64,000 nucleotides of DNA from Lysobacter sp. Its GTDB lineage: Bacteria > Pseudomonadota > Gammaproteobacteria > Xanthomonadales > Xanthomonadaceae. The position numbers were made by a program, and so were the translations under genes. The DNA lies in the NCBI GenBank assembly GCA_019634715.1, contig JAHCAU010000001.1:407501-471500 (forward strand), read 5' to 3'. Of this stretch, positions 1 through 9,416 are shown in pieces (the stretch's first letter is position 1; every line of letters starts with the position of its first letter). The notes under the pieces are model-generated. The model ran no database searches and was not told the origin of the DNA. It saw only the letters and a program-made list of their open reading frames with translations.

Positions 1-97
1 GCGCGATGCCCGTGTCGGGATCGCCCTGGGCGGGGTCGTAGACGTGGTCGCAGACGCTGCAGCGGTATTTCCTGGCACGAACGGCCGGGTCGTTCAT
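1..97 (-). CDS. Rubredoxin (3' part cut off by window edge)
   Basis: Small electron-transfer iron protein. The reverse strand from an ATG at 97 reads [20 protein letters not shown] and then [12 protein letters not shown] before the window ends. The CxxC pair in [12 protein letters not shown], followed by the Gly-Asp-Pro-Asp loop, is the first half of the rubredoxin fold, which binds one Fe through four Cys; the second CxxC would lie beyond the edge. It is divergent from thiE, with 67 bases between the two starts. Only 32 codons are visible, so full length cannot be checked, but the motif is very characteristic. Confidence 0.85.
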   Translation of the reverse strand, partial: MNDPAVRARKYRCSVCDHVYDPAQGDPDTGIA

Positions 98-164
98 CGG
101 ATAATGTCCTTTCCTTGTGCGTGGCCGATTCTGGCACCCACGCCCCTCGCCCGGAAGCGCCCGC

Positions 165-806
165 ATGCCCCTGCTCCCCGCTGTCGCCCCCTCCTGGGGA
201 CGCGGCCTCTACCTGATCACCCCCGACGAAGGCGACACCCCGCGCCTGCTCGCGCGGGTGGCAGCCGTCCTGCCGCATGCCGCGCTGCTGCAATACCGGA
301 ACAAGACGGCCGATGCCGGGCTGCGACAGGCCCAGGCCAATGCGCTGGCCGTGTTGTGCCGCGACCATGGCGTGCCGCTGGTGATCAACGACGACGCGGC
401 ACTGGCGCTGGCGGTCGGTGCGGCCGGCGTCCATCTGGGCGAGGACGACGGCGACATCGCGGCGGCACGCAGCCTGCTCGGCCCTGGCGCCATCGTCGGC
501 GTGTCCTGCTACGACGACCTGTCGCGCGCCGAAACGGCCGCCGCGGCCGGTGCCGGCTACATCGCGTTCGGCGCCTTCTTTCCGTCGACGACCAAGCCGA
601 ACGCGCGCCACGCCACGCCCGGCCTGCTGCGCCAGAGCGCCGGCCTCGGCCTGCCGCGGGTGGCGATCGGCGGCATCACGCCGGACAATGCATGCGCACT
701 GGTCGAGGCCGGCGCGGACCTGCTGGCGGTGATCGGCGGCGTGTTCGATGCGCCGGATCCCGTCGCGGCCGCCCGCACGATCAGCGCCCTGTTCGATCGC
801 GGCTGA
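165..806 (+). CDS. thiE: Thiamine-phosphate synthase
   Basis: Joins hydroxymethylpyrimidine diphosphate to the thiazole phosphate to give thiamine phosphate, in the cytoplasm. The 213-residue product is a TIM barrel with the family's signatures: a GLYLITPD beta-1 strand, LLQYRNK in the substrate pocket, [19 protein letters not shown], the [11 protein letters not shown] loop and the phosphate-binding VAIGGI, VIGGVF strands. Length is typical. The ATG at 165 fits the family N-terminus; an in-frame GTG at 117 would add 16 unsupported residues. It lies 32 bases upstream of hemL on the same strand, so the two are probably co-transcribed. Confidence 0.93.
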   Translation: MPLLPAVAPSWGRGLYLITPDEGDTPRLLARVAAVLPHAALLQYRNKTADAGLRQAQANALAVLCRDHGVPLVINDDAALALAVGAAGVHLGEDDGDIAAARSLLGPGAIVGVSCYDDLSRAETAAAAGAGYIAFGAFFPSTTKPNARHATPGLLRQSAGLGLPRVAIGGITPDNACALVEAGADLLAVIGGVFDAPDPVAAARTISALFDRG

Positions 807-838
807 CGTCGCTTCCCACACCGAATCCACCATACGAG

Positions 839-2130
839 ATGTCGATGAAGACCGAGCGTTCCCACGAGCTGTTCACCCGCGCCCAGGACCTGATGCCCGG
901 CGGCGTCAATTCGCCGGTGCGCGCCTTCAAGTCGGTGGGCGGCGAACCGTTCTTCGTCGAGCGCGCGGACGGCGCCTGCCTGTACGACGCCGACGGCAAC
1001 CGCTACATCGACTATGTCGGCTCGTGGGGCCCGATGATCGTCGGCCACAACCATCCGAAGGTGCTGGACGCGGTGATTTCGACCGCGCGCAACGGCCTGA
1101 GCTTCGGCACGCCCAACCCGCTGGAAGTGACGATGGCCGAGACCATCACCCGGCTGATCCCGAGCTGCGAGATGGTGCGCATGGTCAATTCGGGCACCGA
1201 GGCCACGCTGTCGGCGATCCGCCTGGCGCGCGGTGCGACCGGGCGCAGCCGGATCGTGAAGTTCGAGGGCTGCTACCACGGCCACGGCGACTCCTTCCTG
1301 GTGAAGGCCGGCAGCGGCATGCTGACCCTGGGCGTGCCGACCTCGCCCGGCGTGCCGGCGGGGCTGAGCGAACTCACGGCAACGCTCAGCTACAACGACT
1401 TCGAGGGCGCGACGCGCCTGTTCGACGAGATCGGCGGCGAAGTCGCGGCAGTGATCATCGAGCCGGTGGTCGGCAACGCCAACTGCATCCCGCCGCGCCC
1501 GGGCTACCTGAAGCACCTGCGCGAGCTGTGCACGCAGCACGGCGCGCTGCTGATCTTCGACGAAGTGATGACCGGCTTCCGCGTCGCCCTCGGCGGCGCG
1601 CAGGCGGTGTACGGCATCGCCCCGGACCTGAGCACCTTCGGCAAGATCATCGGCGGCGGCATGCCCGTCGGCGCCTACGGCGGCCGCGCCGAGCTGATGC
1701 GGCAGATCGCCCCGTCCGGGCCGATCTACCAGGCCGGCACGCTCAGCGGCAATCCGGTGGCGATGGCGGCGGGGCTGGCGATGCTGGACCTGATCCAGCA
1801 GCCCGGCTTCTACGAGACCCTCGACGCGCGCACCGCGACCCTGTGCGCCGGCTTCGAGGACGCGGCGCGCGAGGCCGGCGTGCCGTTCAGCACCAACCGC
1901 GTCGGCAGCATGTTCGGCCTGTTCTTCACGGCCGAGAAGGTCGAGACCTACGCCCAGGCCACGGCCGGCGACACGACTGCCTTCAACCGCTTCTTCCACG
2001 CCATGCGCGAGCGCGGCGTCTACCTGGCGCCATCGGCGTTCGAGGCCGGCTTCCTGTCGATGGCGCACGACGACGCGGTGATCGCGGCGACGATCGAGGC
2101 GGCGCGGGCATCGTTCGCGGCGATCGCGGC

Positions 2131-2134
<4 letters not shown>
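839..2134 (+). CDS. hemL: Glutamate-1-semialdehyde 2,1-aminomutase
   Basis: PLP enzyme that converts glutamate-1-semialdehyde to 5-aminolevulinate, the entry to haem synthesis by the C5 pathway. The 431-residue product has the canonical start ([20 protein letters not shown]), the gating-loop region [16 protein letters not shown], the PLP aspartate in [12 protein letters not shown], and the Schiff-base lysine at about residue 269 in [16 protein letters not shown]. Length matches the family. A second in-frame ATG six bases later (MKTER) is an alternative start. Its TGA overlaps the GTG start of the potassium channel gene, so the two are translationally coupled. Confidence 0.96.
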
Positions 2135-3003
<869 letters not shown>

Positions 3004-3095
3004 GCGGATGACACCCGATCCGGCACGCTCGACCGGCCGCTTTCCCGACAGCGCCGCCACACGCGGCACCTCCCTCCTCGCCTGGAGCGTCATCC

Positions 3096-4235
3096 ATGGG
3101 TCCTGAGCTTCGCCCCGAAACCGTGTCGGTCCACGTCGGCAACGAAGCCGACGCCGGCACCGGCGCGGTCGCCCCGCCCATCCACCTCGCCACCACCTTC
3201 CGCCACGGCCCGGCCGGCGAGCGCGTGGCCGGCTACGAGTACCAGCGCGAGGGCAACCCGACCAACGACCGCCTGCGCGAGGCGCTGGCCGCGCTGGAAG
3301 GCGGCGCGACGGCCTGCACCTTCGCCTCGGGCATGGCCGCGATCAGCACCCTGCTGGAATGCCTGCCGAACGGCGCGCGCGTGCTGATCCCGGACGACTG
3401 CTACACCGGCCTGCGCATGGTCTGCGCCGAATTCCTGCCCGAGCGTGGCATCGAAGCGGCGATGATCGACATGGCCGACCTCGATGCGGTGCGCGCGGCC
3501 TGCGCCCAGGGCGTCGACCTGCTGTGGATCGAGACACCGTCGAACCCGAAGATGAAGATCTGCGACATCGCCGCGCTGGCCGGGATCGGCCATGCCCACG
3601 AGGCCGTGGTCGTCGCCGACAACACCTTCGCGACGCCGCTGCTGCAGCGTCCGCTGGCCCTGGGCGCGGACGTGGTGATGCATTCGACCACCAAGTATTT
3701 CGGCGGCCACAGCGACGTGCTCGGCGGCGCGCTGGTGTTCGCGCAGGACGGCGCGCTGGCGCGGAAGGTCGCGCACCGCCTGCACGTCACCGGCGCGACC
3801 CTGGCGCCGTTCAGCGCCTGGCTGATCCTGCGCGGCTGCCGCTCGCTGGGCGCGCGCATGGCGATGCACTGCGCGAACGCGCGCGCGGTGGCCGGCTTCC
3901 TCGCCGCGCATCCGGCGATCGAGCGGGTGAACTACCCCGGCCTGGCCTCGCATGCCGGCCACGCGGTCGCGGCGAAGCAGATGCGCGATTTCGGCGGCAT
4001 GCTCAGCATCGAACTGCGCGGCGGCCGCGAGGCCGCACTGGCGATGGCCGGCAAGCTGCGCGTGTTCACCAACGCCACCTCGCTCGGCGGCTGCGAATCG
4101 CTGGTCGAGCACCGCGCCTCGGTCGAAGGCCCGAACCCGCGCTCGCCGCAGAACCTGCTGCGGATGTCGGTGGGGCTGGAACACGTGGACGACCTGATCG
4201 AGGACCTGCGGCAGGCGCTGGACGGCGTCGGCTGA
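3096..4235 (+). CDS. Trans-sulfuration PLP enzyme (cystathionine gamma-lyase/synthase family)
   Basis: PLP-dependent enzyme of the Cys/Met metabolism family, 379 residues. Visible signatures are YEYQREGNPTNDRLREALAALEGG near the N-terminus, LLWIETPSNP, the PLP-binding aspartate in VVADNTFATPLLQRP, and the Schiff-base lysine at residue 200 in MHSTTKYFGGHSDVLGG. These are shared by cystathionine gamma-synthase, gamma-lyase and beta-lyase, which sequence alone does not separate well; the length fits a gamma-lyase or gamma-synthase. It follows the channel gene by 92 bases and faces a convergent unknown gene. Confidence 0.9.
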   Translation: MGPELRPETVSVHVGNEADAGTGAVAPPIHLATTFRHGPAGERVAGYEYQREGNPTNDRLREALAALEGGATACTFASGMAAISTLLECLPNGARVLIPDDCYTGLRMVCAEFLPERGIEAAMIDMADLDAVRAACAQGVDLLWIETPSNPKMKICDIAALAGIGHAHEAVVVADNTFATPLLQRPLALGADVVMHSTTKYFGGHSDVLGGALVFAQDGALARKVAHRLHVTGATLAPFSAWLILRGCRSLGARMAMHCANARAVAGFLAAHPAIERVNYPGLASHAGHAVAAKQMRDFGGMLSIELRGGREAALAMAGKLRVFTNATSLGGCESLVEHRASVEGPNPRSPQNLLRMSVGLEHVDDLIEDLRQALDGVG

Positions 4236-4250
4236 CGCCGTCGTCCCTTC

Positions 4251-4268
4251 CCGGGGCATACGCCCCGG
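4251..4268. terminator. GC-rich hairpin between convergent genes
   Basis: Perfect 7-bp stem (CCGGGGC / GCCCCGG) with a 4-base loop, in the 42-base gap between two convergent genes. There is no T tract, so it is at best a weak bidirectional terminator. Confidence 0.45.
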
Positions 4269-4277
4269 CAAGACCGC

Positions 4278-4799
4278 TCAGGGCGCGACCACCCAGTCGG
4301 CGCCCACCGAATAGAACTCGATCGCGCCGAGGTTGCGGATCTGCGGCGAGGTGATGCCGTTGATCACCGTCGAATCGAAATTCACCTTCACCGAGATGCT
4401 CAGGCCGAGCTTGATCGGCAGCGGCTCGCTCGGCGTGAACATGGTCTGGCCTTCGACGAAGCGCGGGTGGGTGTGGTCGGCCGGCGGCTGCATGACCCCG
4501 TTGACGGCCCTGATCAGCGGAGGCGGCTGGGCGATGAATTGATGGGCGCGATAGTCGGCGTCGTAGATGTAGACGTCGCGCAGCACGCAGAAGCGCTGGC
4601 GGGCGAAGACGAAGATCTTCGACAGCAGCAGGCGCCGGTCGTCGACGATGACCGGCGTGGTCAGCGGAAAGTGGAAATAGTTGTGCGAGGTGTCGGTGCC
4701 GCCGAACAGGCCGGAACCGGCCATGCGCCGCTGCGAGAAGGGCGCGAACTCCGGCTGGGCACCGTTGCCGTGCAGCCAGGTCGCCGTCTTGATCGGCAT
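4278..4799 (-). CDS. Conserved hypothetical protein
   Basis: I do not recognise this 173-residue protein. It starts MPIKTATWLHGNG, has no signal peptide or membrane segment, and is rich in beta-strand-like and aromatic stretches (HNYFHFPLTTPVIVDD, KIFVFARQRF, VYIYDADYRAHQF). That looks like a small beta-sandwich. The ATG at 4799 was chosen because the upstream extension to 4838 has no family-like sequence. It is 154 bases downstream of the next minus-strand gene and is probably transcribed alone or with it. Function unknown. Confidence 0.7.
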   Translation of the reverse strand: MPIKTATWLHGNGAQPEFAPFSQRRMAGSGLFGGTDTSHNYFHFPLTTPVIVDDRRLLLSKIFVFARQRFCVLRDVYIYDADYRAHQFIAQPPPLIRAVNGVMQPPADHTHPRFVEGQTMFTPSEPLPIKLGLSISVKVNFDSTVINGITSPQIRNLGAIEFYSVGADWVVAP

Positions 4800-4953
4800 G
4801 TGTCGTCCTTTGATCCCCAACGCGGCGGAGCGCCGCATCGGTGTGCAACGCGGGAACGACGGGGCCGAGGCCAGCGCCGCCGCCTTCGGTCAAGCGCGAT
4901 CAACCCATGTTGCAGGCCTGCAGCGTCGCAGGCGCGGTACGGACGCGGTGCGG

Positions 4954-5868
4954 TCAGGGCGTGACGATGAACGGGTCGGGGCTGCCGGGCTGGCAGCTCT
5001 GGCCGCTGGGCGAGAGCGCGGCGTCGTTGGTGCACGGCCACAGCGCGCGCGGCACGGTCTGGCGCAGGTCGAAACGCTGGCCGTCCCAGACCAGGAAGCC
5101 CAGATGCGCGGTGTGCACCTGCTCGCCCGGATGGCCGCCGGGGAAGGCGCGCGGGTGGCTGCGCGGCAGGCCGTGGCCGTCGCCGTATTCCAGGTACAGG
5201 CGCAGCACCGGCACTTCGGCGAGCCGGCTGCGGTCGACCCATGCGCTCGAGGCGATCACGCCGTGGTCGTGGACGCCTTCACGCTCGGCGGCGGGCAGGC
5301 GTGCAACCGGGTCATCGGGGAGGACGCTGCGGGTCACGTTCTTCGGCTTGCCGCTGCCGGCAAGGCGCCAGGTGGTGTAGCCGAAGCGCTGCGGGCCGGT
5401 GCGCAGCATGGCGGTGCCGGCGTCGGCATCGTCGCGACAGAAATCCCTGGGCATGCGATCGGCACGGGCGAGCAGCGGCTGCAGAGCGGCGCAGCGGTCG
5501 ACCTGGTGATCGGCCTGCAGCAGATACACGGTGTCGGCCGGCTTCGCGCCGGCGAGGCTGCGGATCGCCGCGCTGAAATAGGCGCCATCGGTTTCGTGGC
5601 GCAGGCGGAAATAATGGTCGACGCCGCCGTCCGTGCGGGGGATCTCCACCCTCTCGGCACGCTGCAGCATGCCCCGGCGCACGGCCAGCGGCAGGCCGGT
5701 GTCGGCGGTGGACAGGCCCAGCAGCAGGCGTTCGATGTCGGCCGGAGCACGGTCCAGCGGGACCCAGTCTTCGGTCTCCGCCGCAGCGACTGCAGGCAGG
5801 GCGGCGAAGACGCAGGACACGGCCACCGCGAGCGCGCGTCGCCATCCATGGGGCTGCGATACCGTCAT
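4954..5868 (-). CDS. Secreted hypothetical protein
   Basis: Unrecognised 304-residue protein with a clear Sec signal peptide: a positive N-region (QPHGWRR), a hydrophobic core (ALAVAVSCVFAALPAV) and likely cleavage after AAA before ETEDW. The mature part is soluble with several Cys (DRCAALQ, RDFCRDDAD, LWPCTND, GQSCQPG) that could pair in the periplasm. The ATG at 5868 is preferred to an upstream in-frame start at 5934 that overlaps the argD stop region. It lies just downstream of argD on the same strand. No function can be proposed. Confidence 0.7.
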   Translation of the reverse strand: MTVSQPHGWRRALAVAVSCVFAALPAVAAAETEDWVPLDRAPADIERLLLGLSTADTGLPLAVRRGMLQRAERVEIPRTDGGVDHYFRLRHETDGAYFSAAIRSLAGAKPADTVYLLQADHQVDRCAALQPLLARADRMPRDFCRDDADAGTAMLRTGPQRFGYTTWRLAGSGKPKNVTRSVLPDDPVARLPAAEREGVHDHGVIASSAWVDRSRLAEVPVLRLYLEYGDGHGLPRSHPRAFPGGHPGEQVHTAHLGFLVWDGQRFDLRQTVPRALWPCTNDAALSPSGQSCQPGSPDPFIVTP

Positions 5869-5930
5869 CGTGATCGGGGGCAAGGGGGATGGCCGGATGA
5901 TGCCACAGCCCGGCGCCAGGCCGGGTCCGA

Positions 5931-7187
5931 TCAACCCGCCTTGAACGCCCGCAGCGCGCGACCGAGACGCGCGAGGCCTTCGGCCAGTTCGTCGTCGGCG
6001 AGATTCAGCGGGGGCACGAAGCGCAGCACATCGGGGCCGGCCTGCAGCATCAGCAGGCCTTCGGCGGCGGCGCGGTCGAGCACTTCACCGGCACGACCGG
6101 CGTACGCGGGCGCGAGCACGGCACCGAGCATCAGGCCGCGACCGCGCACTTCGGCGAACAGGCCGAGTTCGCGATTCAAGGCATCAAGCCCGTCGCGCAG
6201 CGACTGCGACTGCTTGGTCACATTCGCGACGATCTCAGGCGATTGCAGCCGACGCAGCACCACGCGGGCGACGGCGGCGGCGAGCGGGTTGCCGCCGAAG
6301 GTGGTGCCGTGGGCGCCGAACTGCATGGCCTCGGCGGCCTTCGGGCCGGCGAGCATCGCGCCGATCGGCATGCCGCCACCAAGGGCCTTGGCGAGGGTGA
6401 CGATGTCCGGCACGACGCCGTCGCCCTGGTGCGCGAACAGCGGACCGGTGCGGCCCATGCCGCACTGGATCTCGTCGAGGATCAGCAGCGCATCGTGGCG
6501 GTCGCAGAGCGCGCGCACGCCGGCCAGATAGCCGTCGCGCGCCGGCATCACCCCGCCCTCGCCCTGCACCGGTTCGAGCATCACGGCGCAGACGTCGCCT
6601 GACGCCATCGCGGCATCGAGCTGGTCGAGATCGTTGAAGTCGACATGGCGGAAGCCGCCGGGCAGCGGTTCGTAGCCTTCCTGGTACTTCGGCTGCGCGG
6701 TCGCGGTGACCGCAGCGAGGGTGCGGCCGTGGAAGCTGCCGTGGCAGGTGACGATGACGCGGCGATCCGGCGCGCGGCCCTGCGCGCTGGCCCACTTGCG
6801 GACGAGCTTGATCGCGGCCTCGTTGGCCTCGGCGCCGGAATTGCACAGGAACACGCGCTCGGCGAAGCGCGAGGCGGCGACCAGTTCCTCGGCCAGGCGC
6901 ACCGGCGGTTCGCTGTAGAAGACGTTGCTGGTGTGCCAGAGCCTGCCGGCCTGCGCGGTGAGCGCGGCGACCAGTTCGGGATCGGCGTGGCCGAGCCCGC
7001 AGACCGCGATGCCGCCGGCCAGGTCGATGTACTCGCGGCCATCGATGTCCCACACGCGGCTGCCCTTGCCGTGGTCGAGGATCAGCTGGCGCGGCCTGTA
7101 GACCGGCAGGTAGTACTGCTGGCCGAGGGCGACGAGGCGGTCGGTGGCGCGGGCGTCGGCGGCGTGGGCATCGCTGGACTGGCTCAT
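5931..7187 (-). CDS. argD: Acetylornithine aminotransferase family
   Basis: PLP aminotransferase, class III, 418 residues, which would convert N-acetylglutamate semialdehyde to N-acetylornithine in arginine synthesis. Signatures are the N-terminal QQYYLPVYRPRQLIL region, GIAVCGLGHADPE, FLCNSGAEANEAAIKL, FHGRTLAAVTATAQPKYQ, the PLP aspartate in LLILDEIQCGMGRTG and the lysine in TLAKALGGGMPIGAM. Succinyl-ornithine and diaminopimelate transaminases look similar, so the exact substrate is by family. The start lies 4 bases after the gloA stop, suggesting one transcript gloA-argD. Confidence 0.9.
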   Translation of the reverse strand: MSQSSDAHAADARATDRLVALGQQYYLPVYRPRQLILDHGKGSRVWDIDGREYIDLAGGIAVCGLGHADPELVAALTAQAGRLWHTSNVFYSEPPVRLAEELVAASRFAERVFLCNSGAEANEAAIKLVRKWASAQGRAPDRRVIVTCHGSFHGRTLAAVTATAQPKYQEGYEPLPGGFRHVDFNDLDQLDAAMASGDVCAVMLEPVQGEGGVMPARDGYLAGVRALCDRHDALLILDEIQCGMGRTGPLFAHQGDGVVPDIVTLAKALGGGMPIGAMLAGPKAAEAMQFGAHGTTFGGNPLAAAVARVVLRRLQSPEIVANVTKQSQSLRDGLDALNRELGLFAEVRGRGLMLGAVLAPAYAGRAGEVLDRAAAEGLLMLQAGPDVLRFVPPLNLADDELAEGLARLGRALRAFKAG

Positions 7188-7191
7188 GGGC

Positions 7192-7623
7192 TTACCACTG
7201 TCCGGTGTTGGGCATCGACGCCCAGGGTTCCTGCGGCGGCAGGTGGCCGTCCTGCAGGAGTTCGATCGAGATCAGGTCCGGCGAGCGGACGAAGGCCATG
7301 TGGCCGTCGCGCGGCGGGCGGTTGATCGTGTAGCCCATCGCCTGCAGGCGCGCGCAGGTGGCGTAGATGTCGGCGACGCGGAAGGCCAGGTGGCCGAAGT
7401 TGCGGGCGCTGCCGTAGTCCTCGGTCTCGCCGTTCTCCGGCGGCCAGTTGTACGTCAGCTCGATCTCCGCGTTCGGGGTCTCGTCGGCGGCGAGGAAGAT
7501 CAGCGTGAAGCGGCCGCCCGGGTTCTCCATGCGCCGCGTTTCCGTCAGGCCGAGGCCCTCGCAGTAGAAGCGCAGCGACGCGTCGATGTCGCGGATGCGG
7601 ACCATGGTGTGGAGGTATTTCAC
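7192..7623 (-). CDS. gloA: Lactoylglutathione lyase (glyoxalase I)
   Basis: Cytosolic metalloenzyme that isomerises the methylglyoxal-glutathione hemithioacetal to S-lactoylglutathione. The 143-residue product shows the two beta-alpha-beta-beta-beta repeats and the metal/glutathione residues: [16 protein letters not shown] at the N-terminus, [24 protein letters not shown] and DLISIELLQ. The GTG at 7623 gives [10 protein letters not shown], which retains the metal-ligand His before MVR; the ATG at 7605 would lose it, so GTG is preferred. It is followed 4 bases later by argD. Confidence 0.92.
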   Translation of the reverse strand: MKYLHTMVRIRDIDASLRFYCEGLGLTETRRMENPGGRFTLIFLAADETPNAEIELTYNWPPENGETEDYGSARNFGHLAFRVADIYATCARLQAMGYTINRPPRDGHMAFVRSPDLISIELLQDGHLPPQEPWASMPNTGQW

Positions 7624-7742
7624 GGGCGGTCTCCGGGCGTGGGGGCGACAGTGTAAGGGCGCGGGAACGGGCCGGCGGGGAACGCTGTTTTCCGGCGGTG
7701 CGTTCCGGCGGGTGCGTTCGCAGCAGGCGCATCCGGCGACTT

Positions 7743-7803
7743 GTGGGAGCGACGCGAGGGACGGGCGAGGGGTGGCCCCGGTCGCCACCTGCGTCGCTCC
7801 CAC
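7743..7803. repeat. REP-like inverted repeat, GGAGCGACGC family (copy 1)
   Basis: Perfect 13-bp inverted repeat (GTGGGAGCGACGC ... GCGTCGCTCCCAC) with an inner GGTGGC/GCCACC hairpin, in the 188-base gap between the SDR and gloA genes. The arm shares GGAGCGACGC with the element at 11445-11532, so both belong to one dispersed intergenic family. Confidence 0.75.
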
Positions 7804-7811
7804 GGGGGGAT

Positions 7812-8630
7812 TCAGTCCAGGAACAGATCCGGCAACAGCGCGCGCGTCGGGTCGACGGCGTAGCCGGACAGGTCGGTGATGCCGGCCTCGGCCAGCACCT
7901 CGTCGTCGATCAGGAACTGCCCGTGGAAGCCGGCCGCCGGGCGCACCAGCACGGCATGGGCGGCGTCGGCCATGATCTCCGGGCGGCGGCACTGCGCGAC
8001 ATCGACGCCGGGGATCATGTTGATCGCGTCGGTGGCGATCACCGTGCGCGGCCACAGCGCGTTCACCGCCACGCCCTGCGGGCCGAATTCGGCGGCCAGG
8101 CCCAGGGTGACGAAGCTCATGCCCATCTTCGCCAGCGTGTAGCCGGTGTGCGGCCCCCACCACTTCGGGTCGAGGTTCGGCGGCGGCGCCAGGGTCAGGA
8201 TGTGCGGATTCGGCGCCTGCAGCAGGTGCGGCAGGCAGGCCTGCGCGCAGAGGAAACTGCCGCGCGCGTTGACCTGCTGCATCAGGTCGAAGCGCTTCAT
8301 CGGGGTGTCGAGCGCGCCGCGCAGCCAGATCGCGCTGGCGTTGTTGACGAGGATGTCGATGCCGCCGAACGCGTCGACGGTGGCAGCGACCGCGGCACGG
8401 ACCTCGTCCTCCTCGCGGATGTCGCACCTGAGCGCCAGCGCACTGCCGCCGGCCGCCTCCACCGCCTGCGCGGCGGAGTGGATGGTGCCGGGCAGCTTGG
8501 GATTGGGCACCGAGGACTTGGCGGCGATGGCGACATTGGCGCCGTCGCGGGCGGCTCGCAGCGCGATCGCCAGGCCGATGCCGCGCGAGGCGCCGGTGAT
8601 GAACAGGGTCTTGCCGGACAGGGTGGTCAT
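7812..8630 (-). CDS. SDR-family oxidoreductase, HSDL2-like
   Basis: Short-chain dehydrogenase/reductase of 272 residues. It has the NAD(P)-binding TGASRGIG, the NNAS motif (LVNNASAIW), and the catalytic Tyr-x3-Lys in GYTLAKMGM. The N-terminal stretch after the first helix ([22 protein letters not shown]) is characteristic of the hydroxysteroid dehydrogenase-like 2 (HSDL2) subgroup. No peroxisomal or SCP2 domain is attached, as expected for bacterial members. Substrate unknown. The gene lies 7 bases downstream of a kinase-like gene on the same strand and is probably its operon partner. Confidence 0.88.
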   Translation of the reverse strand: MTTLSGKTLFITGASRGIGLAIALRAARDGANVAIAAKSSVPNPKLPGTIHSAAQAVEAAGGSALALRCDIREEDEVRAAVAATVDAFGGIDILVNNASAIWLRGALDTPMKRFDLMQQVNARGSFLCAQACLPHLLQAPNPHILTLAPPPNLDPKWWGPHTGYTLAKMGMSFVTLGLAAEFGPQGVAVNALWPRTVIATDAINMIPGVDVAQCRRPEIMADAAHAVLVRPAAGFHGQFLIDDEVLAEAGITDLSGYAVDPTRALLPDLFLD

Positions 8631-8637
8631 GCGGGTC

Positions 8638-9306
8638 TCAGGGCTTGGGGCCGCGTCCTTCGTTGTCTTCCCAGTGCAGGACACGGCGGGTGATGAAGCG
8701 GTAGACGCGCTTGCCGGTGGCGAACCACAGCTCGCGCACCCAGGACTTGCGCTTGAGCAGGCGGCGCTCGACCGGGGTGATGGACTCCGGGCAGTAGGTC
8801 CGCTTGTGCTTGAGCAGGTGGCGCAGGTCCTCGCGGGCGAGCAGGCGCATCCAGCGCGAACGCGGACGCCCGCGCACGGCGAGCTGGAAATCGATGATCG
8901 CCGGGGTGCCGTCGGCCAGCACCAGCCAGTTGGCTTCCTTGGCCAGGTCGTTGTGCGCCAGGCCGCGCCGGTGCAGGGCCTGCAGGCGACGGCGGGCGAG
9001 CCGGAAATACGCCACGTCGCCATGCGGCGGGCGCTGGTACATCGCGGCGCCGTCGAGGAAGCTGCGGTCGAGCCGGCGGCCGTCCCAGCGCAGCAGCTGC
9101 GGCACGGCCTCGATGCCGACCACCGCCTGCAGACCGCGCGCCTCGCGCCGCGCCAGCCACCAGGCCGGCAGGCGCAACCACAGCGGCACGTGGACCAGGT
9201 CGCGGCGCACGAACAGGCCGCGATCGTCGCGCATCAGCGCGATGCGGCCGAAGCTGTCGGATTTGAGCGCCTCGACTTCGACGGCATCGGGGGAGTCGGC
9301 CTGCAT
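8638..9306 (-). CDS. Kinase-like protein (RIO/lipopolysaccharide-kinase-like fold)
   Basis: 222-residue protein with a compact protein-kinase-like C-lobe: the catalytic loop reads HNDLAKEANWL (HxDLxxxxN) and the metal-binding motif is DFQ rather than DFG (AIIDFQLAV). The glycine-rich loop of standard kinases is not obvious. The size and the DFQ variant recall small RIO1-like and sugar-lipid kinases of proteobacteria. The C-terminus is very basic. The ATG at 9306 is chosen over 9330 because the extension overlaps the divergent promoter. Upstream of, and probably co-transcribed with, the SDR gene. Substrate unknown. Confidence 0.75.
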   Translation of the reverse strand: MQADSPDAVEVEALKSDSFGRIALMRDDRGLFVRRDLVHVPLWLRLPAWWLARREARGLQAVVGIEAVPQLLRWDGRRLDRSFLDGAAMYQRPPHGDVAYFRLARRRLQALHRRGLAHNDLAKEANWLVLADGTPAIIDFQLAVRGRPRSRWMRLLAREDLRHLLKHKRTYCPESITPVERRLLKRKSWVRELWFATGKRVYRFITRRVLHWEDNEGRGPKP

Positions 9307-9404
9307 GCCGCGCATTGTAGGCGGCGGCACGGGACCACCACCATGACCGCCGCCATGACCGGCACCGCGACCGGAACGGTCACGTCCGGATCGGGCGTGC
9401 CTGC

Positions 9405-9410
9405 CATAAT
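9405..9410 (+). promoter_or_regulatory. Possible -10 box for a leaderless transcript
   Basis: CATAAT lies 6 bases before the ATG at 9417, so a transcript starting about 7 bases downstream of it would begin at the start codon itself. No Shine-Dalgarno sequence is visible before the ATG and no clear -35 box was identified. Confidence 0.35.
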
Positions 9411-9416
9411 CGGCGG

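Noticed and set aside
9340..9390. ACCGCCGCCATGACCGGCACC-like low-complexity stretch with several ATGs
   Set aside because: Short and imperfect, outside coding; no repeat unit is conserved enough to call.
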